NCBI GenBank assembly: GCA_964463985.1
Contig: CAYXEK010000009.1
Coordinates: forward strand, 1 to 64,000
Source: JAXGPF01 sp964463985
GTDB taxonomy: Bacteria; Verrucomicrobiota; Kiritimatiellia; JAAZAB01
DNA: 64,000 nt
Direction of reading: 5' to 3'
A program made the position numbers and the translations under genes. The notes under the pieces are model-generated. The model saw only the letters and a program-made list of their open reading frames with translations, did not search any database and was not told the origin of the DNA. Shown one piece after another: positions 17,844-26,235 of this stretch (position 1 is the first letter of the stretch; every line of letters begins with the position of its first letter).

Positions 17844-20123
17844 CTACAGGCGCGCCGGATTGGATAATCTTCCGCCCCGCCGCCGCAGCCGCAATGAATT
17901 GAACACGACGGTGATGGAACTGCAAGCCATGGCGATTTCCGCCAGGACGGGATGCATCATGCCCAACATCGCCAGCGGCAGCATGACCAGGTTGTAAATA
18001 AACGCCCAGAACAAATTCTGGCGGATAGTGGCGAAAGTCGCCCGGCTCAACGCCACGGCCTCCACCACGGCCTCCAGTCCGCCCCGGACCAGCACAATGC
18101 CGCCGGCTTCGACCGCCACATCCGTCCCGGCGCCGATCGCCAGTCCGACATGGGCCTGGGCCAGGGCGGGTGCGTCGTTGATTCCGTCGCCCACCATGGC
18201 GACAATTTCCCCTTGCGCCTGCATCTGCTTCACGGCCGCGGCCTTGCCCGACGGCAATAACCGGGCAATGACCCGGTCAATTCCCACCGCCCGCGCCACC
18301 GCCTGCGCGGTGCGTTCGTTATCCCCGGTCAACATGACCGGCGTCATGCCCAGGGCGCGCAAGACCGCCACCGCCTCACGCCCGCCCGGTTTGATCGGAT
18401 CGGAGACGGCCAGCACGCCGGCCGCGCGTCCGTCCACCGCCGCCACGACCGCGGTTTTCGCCTGGCTTTCCAGTTTCGCCAGAATCCGCTCCAGGCCAGC
18501 CGGCACGGGCACGCCCAACTCTTCCATCAACATGGGGCTGCCGACGGCCACCCGGCGCCCATCTGCCAACGCGCGGACGCCGCGCCCGGGCAAAGCCTTG
18601 AAATCCGATGCCGGCGCCGGAGTTATCCCGCGTTCCCGCGCCGCGGCGGCAATGGCCGCGCCGAGCGGATGCTCGGAGTTGGCCTCCGCACCGGCCGCCA
18701 GCCGCAATAATTCCAGTTCGTCCCATCCATCGCCGTACTTGAGATCAGTAAGGGCCGGCTTGCCGGCCGTTATCGTGCCGGTTTTATCAAGCGCAATGAT
18801 GGTCGCATTCCGCATAAGCTGGATGGCGGCGCCCTGGCGGATAAGAATGCCCCGCTCGGCGCCCAGACCCGATCCGACCATCAGCGCCGTGGGCGTCGCC
18901 AGGCCCAGCGCGCAGGGGCATGCCGCCACCAGCACCGCGATTGCCGCATAGAGCGCCAGCGCAGCCGGCCCCATTTGCGGATTGACCCACGGCAAAAAGC
19001 GCGCCGTCCAGGCTGCGAGTTCGTTAAAGAAATCCGGCAAGAGCAGCCAGGCCGCCAGCGTCAGGACTGCCAGCAGCATCACCGCCGGCACAAACACCGC
19101 AGTAACCCGGTCGGCCAAAGCCTGCACGGGCACCTTGGACATCTGGGCTTCTTCAACCAGCCGGATAACCTGGCTGAGAAAAGTTTCCGCCCCGACCTTC
19201 TCGGCGCGGACGCGCAGGACGCCGTGCTGATTGATGGTGCCGCCGATCACCGGATCGCCTGGTGCTTTGCGCGCCGGCATGGGTTCGCCGGTGGCCAGCG
19301 ATTCGTCCACGCTGCTCAGCCCGTCCACCACCGCGCCATCCGCCGGGATTTTCTCTCCCGGCCGGATTACCATGACGTCGCCTTTCTGCAATTCGGCAAT
19401 GGGTATGCGCCGCTCGACTCCGTCCCGCTCAACGCAGGCTTCCCTGGCTGCCTGTTCGGCCAGCCGGCGGATGGCCTGGGAAGCTCGCCCGCGCGCCCGC
19501 GCCTCCAAATACCGGCCGGTAAGATGAAAAGCCATGATCATGCCGGCCGCGCCGGCAAAGCCATGCAAAGCCGGACCGCGCCCGTAATGGTGCGGCAGCG
19601 CCAGCCAGCCCGAACCCCAGGCCGCCAGCGTCCCCAGCGCAATCAGGGCATCCATGTTGGGCGCGCCGCGCCGAATGGTAAGCCATGCTCCGCGCAGTGT
19701 TTCCCGCCCCGGAACGAAAACAGCCAGGCCTGCCAGCGCCAGCATGCCCCAGGCATGCGGTAAATGGCCCAGCACCGGCCGCGCAAGCAGCATGTCCGCC
19801 AACATCCAAAGCATCAGCGGCAGCGTAAACAGCCAGGCCTGCAGCATGCGGCGGCGGGCATCCTCCAGCCGGCGGAGGTCGTCAGCCGCAGCATCGGCCG
19901 CGGCCGCCGCCGGAGCGGCGGCGTATCCCAGGCGCGCCACGGCCGCCGCCAGGTCCGGCAGACCCGCTTGTCCGGCGGCGTGTTCCACCCGCGCGGAGCC
20001 CAGGGTCAAGTTCACCGCGGCAGACTGCACGCCGGGCACCTGCTCCAGTGCCTTTTTTACAGCCTCGGCGCATCCGGCGCAATGCATGCCGGCAATCCGC
20101 AATTTTGTGATTTGTGTCCGCAT
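17844..20123 (-). CDS. copA: copper-translocating P1B-type ATPase
   Basis: A 759-residue heavy-metal pump in the inner membrane. The N-terminal metal-binding domain carries GMHCAGC. Transmembrane helices include the CPC metal-transit motif in ACPCALGLATPTAL. The actuator loop reads TGEPMP, the phosphorylation site is DKTGTIT, the nucleotide-binding domain has SEHPLG, and the hinge has VGDGINDAPALA. The C-terminal helices contain YNLVMLP and MACSSITVVFNSLRL (two pieces), the Cu(I)-type pattern. The ATG at 20123 is preferred to the TTG at 20159 that would add 12 residues. It is an isolated gene with no neighbouring CsoR or CueR regulator or chaperone. Confidence 0.95.
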   Translation of the reverse strand: MRTQITKLRIAGMHCAGCAEAVKKALEQVPGVQSAAVNLTLGSARVEHAAGQAGLPDLAAAVARLGYAAAPAAAAADAAADDLRRLEDARRRMLQAWLFTLPLMLWMLADMLLARPVLGHLPHAWGMLALAGLAVFVPGRETLRGAWLTIRRGAPNMDALIALGTLAAWGSGWLALPHHYGRGPALHGFAGAAGMIMAFHLTGRYLEARARGRASQAIRRLAEQAAREACVERDGVERRIPIAELQKGDVMVIRPGEKIPADGAVVDGLSSVDESLATGEPMPARKAPGDPVIGGTINQHGVLRVRAEKVGAETFLSQVIRLVEEAQMSKVPVQALADRVTAVFVPAVMLLAVLTLAAWLLLPDFFNELAAWTARFLPWVNPQMGPAALALYAAIAVLVAACPCALGLATPTALMVGSGLGAERGILIRQGAAIQLMRNATIIALDKTGTITAGKPALTDLKYGDGWDELELLRLAAGAEANSEHPLGAAIAAAARERGITPAPASDFKALPGRGVRALADGRRVAVGSPMLMEELGVPVPAGLERILAKLESQAKTAVVAAVDGRAAGVLAVSDPIKPGGREAVAVLRALGMTPVMLTGDNERTAQAVARAVGIDRVIARLLPSGKAAAVKQMQAQGEIVAMVGDGINDAPALAQAHVGLAIGAGTDVAVEAGGIVLVRGGLEAVVEAVALSRATFATIRQNLFWAFIYNLVMLPLAMLGMMHPVLAEIAMACSSITVVFNSLRLRRRGGRLSNPARL

Positions 20124-20211
20124 GACGGCATCATAAGCCTCGGGCGCGGCGCCAGTCAATCCGGAAAGATATCCGGTGACAGCTCGCCGGGCCTCAGGCT
20201 TAGTCTTGCTC

Positions 20212-20239
20212 TTGCAAATCCGGATGGATATGCTATGTT
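20212..20239 (+). promoter_or_regulatory. candidate sigma-70 promoter for the isomerase-like/oxidoreductase pair
   Basis: TTGCAA (20212-20217) and TATGTT (20234-20239) with a 16-nt spacer. The -10 is extended by TGC before TATGTT. The expected start of transcription is near 20246, about 36 bases before the ATG at 20282. It is read from sequence only. Confidence 0.45.
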
Positions 20240-20281
20240 GCCGGTATTTCCGCCATTCATGACAATTACGCAGGAACTTGT

Positions 20282-21097
20282 ATGCAAAACAGAATCGGCG
20301 TCCTGGCGCCGCTGCGGGGGGATGCCCCTTGCTTCAAAGAACTGAAAAACTACGGCGTGGATACCTGCCAACTGGTCAGTTGGCAGCCCCCGCTCTGGAC
20401 GATGGACCTGGCGCGCGCCGTGCGCGCAGAAGCCCGGGAACAAGGCATTTTAATCGCCGGCTTCTGGGCCGGCTACAGCGGCCCGGCGGAATGGAACTTC
20501 ACCGCCGGCCCCCAGAGCCTCGGGCTGGTGCCGGCCGCCTACCGCAACCAGCGCACCGAGGAACTGATGCAGGCCGGCGAATTCGCGCGCGAATTGGGCG
20601 CGCCCGCCGTGATTACCCACTTGGGCTTCATTCCCGAAAACGCCGCGGACCCGTCCTTCAATGGAGTCGTGATCGCCGTGCGCCAGATCGCCCGCCGCCT
20701 GCAGACCCTGGGCCTGGAGTTCTGGTTTGAAACCGGCCAGGAAACGCCCGTGACCCTGCTGCGCCTGATCCAGTCCGTTGGCGCGGACAACCTCGGCATC
20801 AACCTTGACCCGGCGAATTTGATCCTGTACGGCAAGGGCAACCCGATTGACGCGCTGGACGTCTTCGGCTCCTATGTGCGCAATATCCACGCCAAGGACG
20901 GTTTATATCCGACCGATCCGCTGAAACTGGGACGGGAGGTCAAGGTGGGCGAAGGACGCGTGCGGTTCCCGGAATTCGTCAAACGCCTGGCGGAAATCGG
21001 TTTCAAAGGGGAATTCATCATTGAGCGCGAAATCCGCGGCGAACAGCAGGCGCGCGACATCCTGGCGACTATCGCCTACTTGAAGCAATTGCAGTGA
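20282..21097 (+). CDS. sugar phosphate isomerase/epimerase-like TIM barrel
   Basis: A 271-residue AP-endonuclease-2/xylose-isomerase-like TIM barrel. Metal-ligand positions are visible as THLGFIPE, EFWFETGQE (Glu), LGINLDPANL (Asp), RNIHAKDGLY (His-x-Lys-Asp) and EFIIERE (Glu). The family interconverts or oxidises sugars such as inosose. A Gfo/Idh/MocA oxidoreductase starts 12 bases after its stop, a pairing that usually means inositol or rare-sugar catabolism. The specific substrate is not visible. Confidence 0.88.
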   Translation: MQNRIGVLAPLRGDAPCFKELKNYGVDTCQLVSWQPPLWTMDLARAVRAEAREQGILIAGFWAGYSGPAEWNFTAGPQSLGLVPAAYRNQRTEELMQAGEFARELGAPAVITHLGFIPENAADPSFNGVVIAVRQIARRLQTLGLEFWFETGQETPVTLLRLIQSVGADNLGINLDPANLILYGKGNPIDALDVFGSYVRNIHAKDGLYPTDPLKLGREVKVGEGRVRFPEFVKRLAEIGFKGEFIIEREIRGEQQARDILATIAYLKQLQ

Positions 21098-21109
21098 AAT
21101 GGAGCACAT

Positions 21110-22123
21110 ATGATCAAGGCGGCGTTTATCGGCGTGGGCGGCATCTCGGCGGCGCATCTGCGCTGCCTGCAGGCGCGGAAAGATGTAAAAATCGCCGGCC
21201 TGGCTGACCCTAACCGCGCCAACGCGGAAAAGCGGCAGGCGGAATTCGGCGGCGAAATTTTCGCCGATTACCAGACAATGCTCCAGCGGGTCAAGCCCGA
21301 CGCCGTGTGGCTGTGCACGCCGTCCACCGTGCGCCGGGAACCTCTGCTGGAATGCGCGCGGCGGGGCATCCCGGTGTTTTGCGAAAAGCCGGTGGAACGC
21401 CGGGTGCAAGTCGGGGCGGCCATCGCCGCCGAACTGGAACGGCTGAAAGCGCGCGTCCAGGTGGGATACGTATTCCGCTGTATCCCGCTGGTGAATGAGC
21501 TGAGCCGGCGGATGCGCGGCGACCGCATTCACCTGGTCCAGTCGTTCTACTGCTGCGGCATCAGCCTGGCCATGAGCATGCCGCAGTGGTTCTACAACAA
21601 GCGGCTTTCCGGGGGCGCGCTGGCGGACCAGGCGACGCATAATTTCGACCTGCTGCGCCACCTTTTCGGCGAAGTCCGTCAAATCCGGGGCATGCGGCAT
21701 AATCCCGTCCACCCGCGGCGCGGGGAATACACCGTCGAGGAAATTCTGGGAACTCTGATGATGTTCGACAACGGCCTGATTGCCGCGCATGTGCATACCT
21801 GGGTCGGCGACAGCTGGCGCAACGAAATCGTGCTGAGCGGCGAAAAACGGGTATACCGCCTGCAGCCGTCACGGGGAACCCTGACCGTCGAGGGCCAGCA
21901 ATCCCGGTCGGCCAACGATCCCGTGGCAGGCAAATCCGGCGCGGCCTCAAAACCGGCGCCGTTCCGTTATGAACAGCCGGCAGGGTCAATTTACGGCTAT
22001 GAAAACCAAATCTTTCTCCGCCAGGTGAAATCCGGCGACTGGAGCCGCAATCCCTGTTCCTACGCCGATGGTTTGAAGACGCTGGAATTGACCGCCGCCT
22101 GCGACCGGGCCATCTCCCGGTAA
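21110..22123 (+). CDS. Gfo/Idh/MocA-family oxidoreductase
   Basis: A 337-residue NAD(P)-dependent sugar dehydrogenase. The Rossmann domain starts with AFIGVGGISAAHL; VFCEKPVERR is the family's EKP motif with its catalytic Lys, and GGALADQATHNFDLLRHLFG holds the substrate-binding His (DQATHNFD). The C-terminal ~200 residues form the open beta sheet of the family. There is no secretion signal. It forms a pair with the TIM-barrel protein upstream and would oxidise or reduce a sugar in the cytoplasm. Confidence 0.9.
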   Translation: MIKAAFIGVGGISAAHLRCLQARKDVKIAGLADPNRANAEKRQAEFGGEIFADYQTMLQRVKPDAVWLCTPSTVRREPLLECARRGIPVFCEKPVERRVQVGAAIAAELERLKARVQVGYVFRCIPLVNELSRRMRGDRIHLVQSFYCCGISLAMSMPQWFYNKRLSGGALADQATHNFDLLRHLFGEVRQIRGMRHNPVHPRRGEYTVEEILGTLMMFDNGLIAAHVHTWVGDSWRNEIVLSGEKRVYRLQPSRGTLTVEGQQSRSANDPVAGKSGAASKPAPFRYEQPAGSIYGYENQIFLRQVKSGDWSRNPCSYADGLKTLELTAACDRAISR

Positions 22124-22141
22124 AATTCAATCCGGCCGGGG

Positions 22142-24220
22142 TCAATGAATTTTGTTCTGCTCGCGCCGGCGCCGGATGATTTCTTCCGCCAGGCCGGCAG
22201 GCACCGGCTCGTAGCGCTCGAAGGCCATCGTGTATCCCGCGCGGCCCTGGCTGATGGTGCGGATTACATTGGCGTAGCCGAACATTTCGTTCAGCGGCGC
22301 CATGCCGCGGATCAAGCGCTGGCCCGACTGGTTTTCCATGGCGTCAATCCGGCCGCGGCGCTGGCAAATCGTGCCGGACACCGGCCCGACATAATCTTCC
22401 GGCGTGGTGACTTCCAATTGCATCACCGGCTCGATCAGCGTCGGTTTGGTTTTCAGAAAAACTTCGCGGAAACACTGGCGCGCCGCTTCCTGGAAAGCCA
22501 TTTCGCTGGAATCCACCTCGTGGAATGTGCCGTCGAAAACCGTCACCTTCAAATCCACCACGGGATATCCCGCAAACGGCCCCTTGTCCAGGGCCTTGAT
22601 CACGCCTTTTTCCACCGCCGGGATATACTCGGTGGGGATGCGCCCGCCCTTGACTTCGTTGACAAATTCAAAGCCCGACCCGGGCGGCGTCGGCTCCACT
22701 TTCAGGCAAACATGCGCGTACTGTCCGCGCCCGCCTGATTGCTTGACATGCTTGTATTGGCCTTCCGCGGCTTGCCGGCCGGTTTCACGGAACGCCACCT
22801 CGGGCTTGCCGACCGCCACCTGGCAGCCGAACTCGCGTTTCAGGCGGTCCACCAGAATCTCTAAATGCAACTCGCCCATGCCGGAAATAATGGTTTCCTC
22901 GGTTTCCTGGTCCTGGCTGACAATAAAGGTCGGGTCCTCTTCGGCCAGGCGGTGCAGGCCTTCCAGGGTCTTTTCGTTTTCCGCCCGGTTTTCCGGGCGG
23001 ACACTGATGGACATCACCGGGGCCGGAAACGCAATGTCTTCCAGGAGGATAGGATGCTGCGGATCGCAGAGCGTATCGCCGGTGCGCGTACGGTTCAAGC
23101 CGACTACCGCCACGATGTCGCCTGGTCCGGCAGCCTCGATCGCTTCCTGCCTATTGGCGTGCATGCGTAAAAGCCGGCCGATCCGCTGGTCGGCATCGCG
23201 GTTGCTGTTGAGCACAACATCGCCCGGATGCACCGTGCCGGAATAAACCCGGATATACGACAGGCGTCCGATATGGCGGTCGCTCATCAATTTAAAGGCG
23301 ATGGCGGCGAAGGGCGCGTCTGACGCCGGCGGGCGAAGCTGCGCAGGATCGTCCGCCGCGGCCACGGGCGGCAAATCCAGGGGCGACGGAAGGTAACGCA
23401 CAATGCCGTCCAGCAACCGCTGGATACCGCGGTTTTTGAAAGCCGACCCGCAAAACGCCGGAATCAGCCGCCGGCTTATGGCAGCCTGGCGCATGGCGGC
23501 AATCAGCTCTTCATTGGAAAAGTCCCCCTGCTCCAGAAATTTTTCCAGCAATTCATCGTTTTGCTCGGCGCAGGCTTCCACCAGGTTGGCCCGCCAGGTG
23601 CGTGCTGTCTCCTGCAGTTCGGGCGGGATCGGCTCCTCGGTGTATTGCCGCCCCTGGCTGGCATCGGCGTAATACACCGCCTGCATGCTGACCAAGTCTA
23701 TGACGCCGCGGAAATCCTCGCCCTGGCCGATCGGCAGCACCATCGGCACGGGCTGGCCGCCCAGCACTTCGCGGATTTTTTCGAGCACATTATAAAAATC
23801 CGCCCCGGTGCGGTCCATTTTGTTGACAAACGCGATTTTGGGCACGCCGTATTTTTCGCTCTGCTTCCACACCTGCTCCGACTGGGGCTGCACGCCGCCC
23901 ACGGCGCAAAAAAGCGCCACCGCGCCGTCCAGCACGCGCAGGCTGCGCTCGACTTCGGCGGTGAAATCCACGTGCCCCGGCGTGTCTATCAAGGTGATCC
24001 GATGCCCGTCCCAAGGCACGGTGGTGGCGGCGGAAGTAATGGTGATGCCGCGTTCGCGCTCCTGCTCCATCCAGTCCATGGTGGCCGCGCCATCGTGAAC
24101 TTCTCCCAATTTGTAGTTCCGGCCGGAAAAAAACAGCAGCCGCTCGCTGACCGTGGTCTTCCCGGCATCAATGTGCGCCATGATGCCGATATTACGGATG
24201 TTGGCTAACCCTTCGCTCAT
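22142..24220 (-). CDS. fusA: translation elongation factor G
   Basis: EF-G drives ribosome translocation with GTP. The ATG at 24220 gives the standard start MSEGLANIRNIGIMAH; the frame is also open to an ATG at 24268 that lies inside a leader hairpin. G1 AHIDAGKT, G2 RGITITSA, G3 DTPGHVDF and G4 NKMD are intact. Domains II to V follow, with SGMGELHLEI, GGRGQYAHV and the C-terminal GYANVIRTIS pattern. Length is 692 residues. It is not in a str operon (no rpsL, rpsG or tuf alongside), so it may be a second EF-G or a relocated single copy; the sequence alone does not decide. Confidence 0.95.
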   Translation of the reverse strand: MSEGLANIRNIGIMAHIDAGKTTVSERLLFFSGRNYKLGEVHDGAATMDWMEQERERGITITSAATTVPWDGHRITLIDTPGHVDFTAEVERSLRVLDGAVALFCAVGGVQPQSEQVWKQSEKYGVPKIAFVNKMDRTGADFYNVLEKIREVLGGQPVPMVLPIGQGEDFRGVIDLVSMQAVYYADASQGRQYTEEPIPPELQETARTWRANLVEACAEQNDELLEKFLEQGDFSNEELIAAMRQAAISRRLIPAFCGSAFKNRGIQRLLDGIVRYLPSPLDLPPVAAADDPAQLRPPASDAPFAAIAFKLMSDRHIGRLSYIRVYSGTVHPGDVVLNSNRDADQRIGRLLRMHANRQEAIEAAGPGDIVAVVGLNRTRTGDTLCDPQHPILLEDIAFPAPVMSISVRPENRAENEKTLEGLHRLAEEDPTFIVSQDQETEETIISGMGELHLEILVDRLKREFGCQVAVGKPEVAFRETGRQAAEGQYKHVKQSGGRGQYAHVCLKVEPTPPGSGFEFVNEVKGGRIPTEYIPAVEKGVIKALDKGPFAGYPVVDLKVTVFDGTFHEVDSSEMAFQEAARQCFREVFLKTKPTLIEPVMQLEVTTPEDYVGPVSGTICQRRGRIDAMENQSGQRLIRGMAPLNEMFGYANVIRTISQGRAGYTMAFERYEPVPAGLAEEIIRRRREQNKIH

Positions 24221-24248
24221 ATTGTCCGCCTGTGCCTGTCTTTTCTGG

Positions 24249-24279
24249 AAAAACCGGGTAATATGCACACATTACCCGG
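24249..24279 (-). terminator. terminator-like hairpin in the fusA leader (candidate attenuator)
   Basis: Read on the minus strand, CCGGGTAAT and ATTACCCGG (plus-strand 24271-24279 and 24254-24262) pair perfectly over 9 bp with an 8-nt loop, and TTTTT follows at once (24253-24249). It sits about 30 bases before the fusA start codon and after any upstream promoter. The shape is that of an intrinsic terminator, so it could attenuate fusA. Confidence 0.55.
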
Positions 24280-24290
24280 CAACTGCAAGC

Positions 24291-24320
24291 AAAATCGTGA
24301 AAAAATCCGTGAAAATCCCA
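24291..24320. repeat. short degenerate direct repeat
   Basis: AATCGTGAAAA and AATCCGTGAAAA lie side by side here, upstream of fusA and of eno. They resemble the 'TCCGTGAAAATCC' type of intergenic repeat common in environmental bacterial genomes. No function is visible. Confidence 0.4.
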
Positions 24321-24337
24321 TGGAAAATTGAATTTAC

Positions 24338-24366
24338 TTGCGCACGGCGGCGGCGCTTGGTTTAAT
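24338..24366 (+). promoter_or_regulatory. candidate enolase promoter
   Basis: TTGCGC (24338-24343) and TTTAAT (24361-24366) with a 17-nt spacer. The -10 matches consensus at five of six positions; the -35 keeps only TTG. A GC-rich hairpin with a three-base loop (CGCCTG/CAGGCG, 24383-24397) lies in the expected leader before eno and could protect the 5' end. Confidence 0.45.
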
Positions 24367-24429
24367 GCTTAACAAACAGGGACGCCTGCCGCAGGCGCCA
24401 TAGCAAGTTCAGACAACGGAGAGATTACA

Positions 24430-25710
24430 ATGTCGGAAATTTTTGAAGTGCATGGCCGGGAAATTCTCGATTCGCGCGGCAACCCTACCGTCGAAGTGGA
24501 AGTCAAACTGGAATGCGGCATCATCGGCCGCGCGGCGGTGCCGTCCGGCGCTTCCACCGGCGAGAATGAAGCGCTGGAGCTGCGCGACGGCGACCAGCGC
24601 CGCTACAACGGCAAGGGCGTCCTGCAAGCGGTGAAAAACGTCAATCGCACCATCCAGCCCGAACTGATCGGTTTTGATGCGCTGGACCAGGCCGGCCTGG
24701 ATGCTTTGTTGATCAAGCTGGACGGCACCCCCACCAAGAAAAAACTCGGCGCTAATGCCATGCTGGGCGTTTCGCTGGCGGCGGCCAGGGCCGCGGCGGA
24801 ATTCACCGATTTGCCGCTTTACCGCTACATCGGCGGCGCCAACGCCAAGGTGCTGCCCGTGCCCATGATGAACATCATGAACGGCGGCGCGCATTCCGAC
24901 GCCCCGGTGGATCTGCAGGAATTCATGATCATGCCCAGGGGGGCCAAGTCGTTTGCCGAGGCATTGCGCATGGGCGCGGAAGTTTTCCACGCCCTGAAGG
25001 GCATCCTGAAGGAAATGAAACTCAGCACGGCCGTAGGCGATGAAGGCGGATTCGCTCCTAATCTAAAGAACAATACCGAAGCCCTGGAAGTTATCGTCAA
25101 GGCCGTACGCCGCGCCGGCTATCAGCCCGGCAAGGAAGTCTTCATCGCCCTGGACCCGGCGGCCAGCGAGTTTTACGATTCCGCCAGGCGCCGCTACGTG
25201 TTCAAAAAAAGCGATAAATCCGTCCGCACTTCGGAACAAATGGTTGATTTTTACGCCGGCCTGGCGCGCAAATACCCCATTATCAGCATCGAAGACGGCC
25301 TGGCGGAAAACGACTGGAACGGCTGGAAATTGATGACCGACCGCCTGGGCGGCAAAATGCAGCTGGTCGGCGACGACCTCTTCGTCACGAACACCCGCTT
25401 CCTGAAAAAAGGCATCGAAATGGGGGTAGCCAACTCCATCCTGATCAAGCTCAATCAGATCGGCACGCTGACGGAAACCCTGGACGCCGTGCAGATGGCC
25501 AATCGCGCGGGCTATACCGCCGTCATCAGCCACCGGTCGGGCGAAACCGAGGATGCCACCATCGCGGATCTCACCGTGGCGGTTAATGCCGGACAAATCA
25601 AGACCGGCTCGCTCTGCCGCACCGACCGAATCTGCAAATACAACCAACTGCTGCGGATTGAAGAAGCACTGGGGCGAAAAGCGGTGTTCGGCGGCATGAT
25701 GAAATTTTAA
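24430..25710 (+). CDS. eno: enolase
   Basis: Enolase turns 2-phosphoglycerate into phosphoenolpyruvate in glycolysis. A GGAGA ribosome site precedes ATG 24430. The 426-residue protein carries the family start EVHGREILDSRGNPTVE, then GAS TGENEA (the loop over the active site), MMNIMNGGAHSD, DEGGFAPN, metal-ligand segments SIEDGLAENDW and VGDDLFVTN, and SHRSGETED near the C-terminus. A DivIC/FtsB-like gene starts 74 bases downstream, an arrangement common in bacteria (eno-ftsB). It is highly conserved and complete. Confidence 0.98.
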   Translation: MSEIFEVHGREILDSRGNPTVEVEVKLECGIIGRAAVPSGASTGENEALELRDGDQRRYNGKGVLQAVKNVNRTIQPELIGFDALDQAGLDALLIKLDGTPTKKKLGANAMLGVSLAAARAAAEFTDLPLYRYIGGANAKVLPVPMMNIMNGGAHSDAPVDLQEFMIMPRGAKSFAEALRMGAEVFHALKGILKEMKLSTAVGDEGGFAPNLKNNTEALEVIVKAVRRAGYQPGKEVFIALDPAASEFYDSARRRYVFKKSDKSVRTSEQMVDFYAGLARKYPIISIEDGLAENDWNGWKLMTDRLGGKMQLVGDDLFVTNTRFLKKGIEMGVANSILIKLNQIGTLTETLDAVQMANRAGYTAVISHRSGETEDATIADLTVAVNAGQIKTGSLCRTDRICKYNQLLRIEEALGRKAVFGGMMKF

Positions 25711-25784
25711 GCTGTTTCCGACTGGTTGCGGCGAATTTTTTCGGCCTGACACCGCAGCTTTCGCGCAAGCCGGATGGAGTGCCG

Positions 25785-26102
25785 ATGAATGTCTGGCTGA
25801 CAGTCTATCGCACGGCGACAGCGGTGTTTGTCGGCCTGGTCATTATCGGCCTGGCCAGCCTGTTCCTGCCGAAAATCCGGGAAATCCGCGCCCGCCAGCG
25901 CGTCGTCACGCGCATGACGGAGGAAAAGCGCGCGGTTGATGAAAGAACCCAGTTGTTCATCTGGCAGCAGGAACGTTTTGCCACCGACCCCCGTTTCGTG
26001 GAACGGGTGGCGCGCGAGGAACTGGGCAAGGCCAAGCCGGGCGAAATTATCTTCCGGTTTGCCGAAACCAATGGCGGCGGACCGGGCGCGCCGGCACCCT
26101 GA
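25785..26102 (+). CDS. septum formation initiator (DivIC/FtsB-like)
   Basis: The ATG at 25785 follows GGAG at five bases; an upstream GTG at 25779 is less likely. The 105-residue protein has one transmembrane helix (residues ~10-28, VFVGLVIIGLASLF), then a coiled-coil stretch (REIRARQRVVTRMTEEKR) and the family ending VERVAREELGKAKPGEIIFRF in two pieces. That is the FtsB/DivIC plan: a bitopic protein of the FtsQ-B-L complex that helps recruit septal wall enzymes. Its place just after eno matches the enolase-ftsB pairing of many Gram-negatives. The last residues are Gly/Pro-rich. Confidence 0.82.
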   Translation: MNVWLTVYRTATAVFVGLVIIGLASLFLPKIREIRARQRVVTRMTEEKRAVDERTQLFIWQQERFATDPRFVERVAREELGKAKPGEIIFRFAETNGGGPGAPAP

Positions 26103-26235
26103 ACCGCCGCGCGCGCAGCGCCGCAGTCCCTGAATGTTCCGGTTGAGGAGCGCCGGCCTCCGCACAGCGGAACCTAGAACACCCGCGAAGGCGGCAGTCA
26201 GGGCGGTCAGTCCCTGGCCGCCGCCGTCATGGTCG

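Noticed and set aside
24220..24268. EF-G starting at ATG 24268
   Set aside because: The family start is at 24220 and the upstream ATG sits in the leader hairpin; kept as an alternative only.
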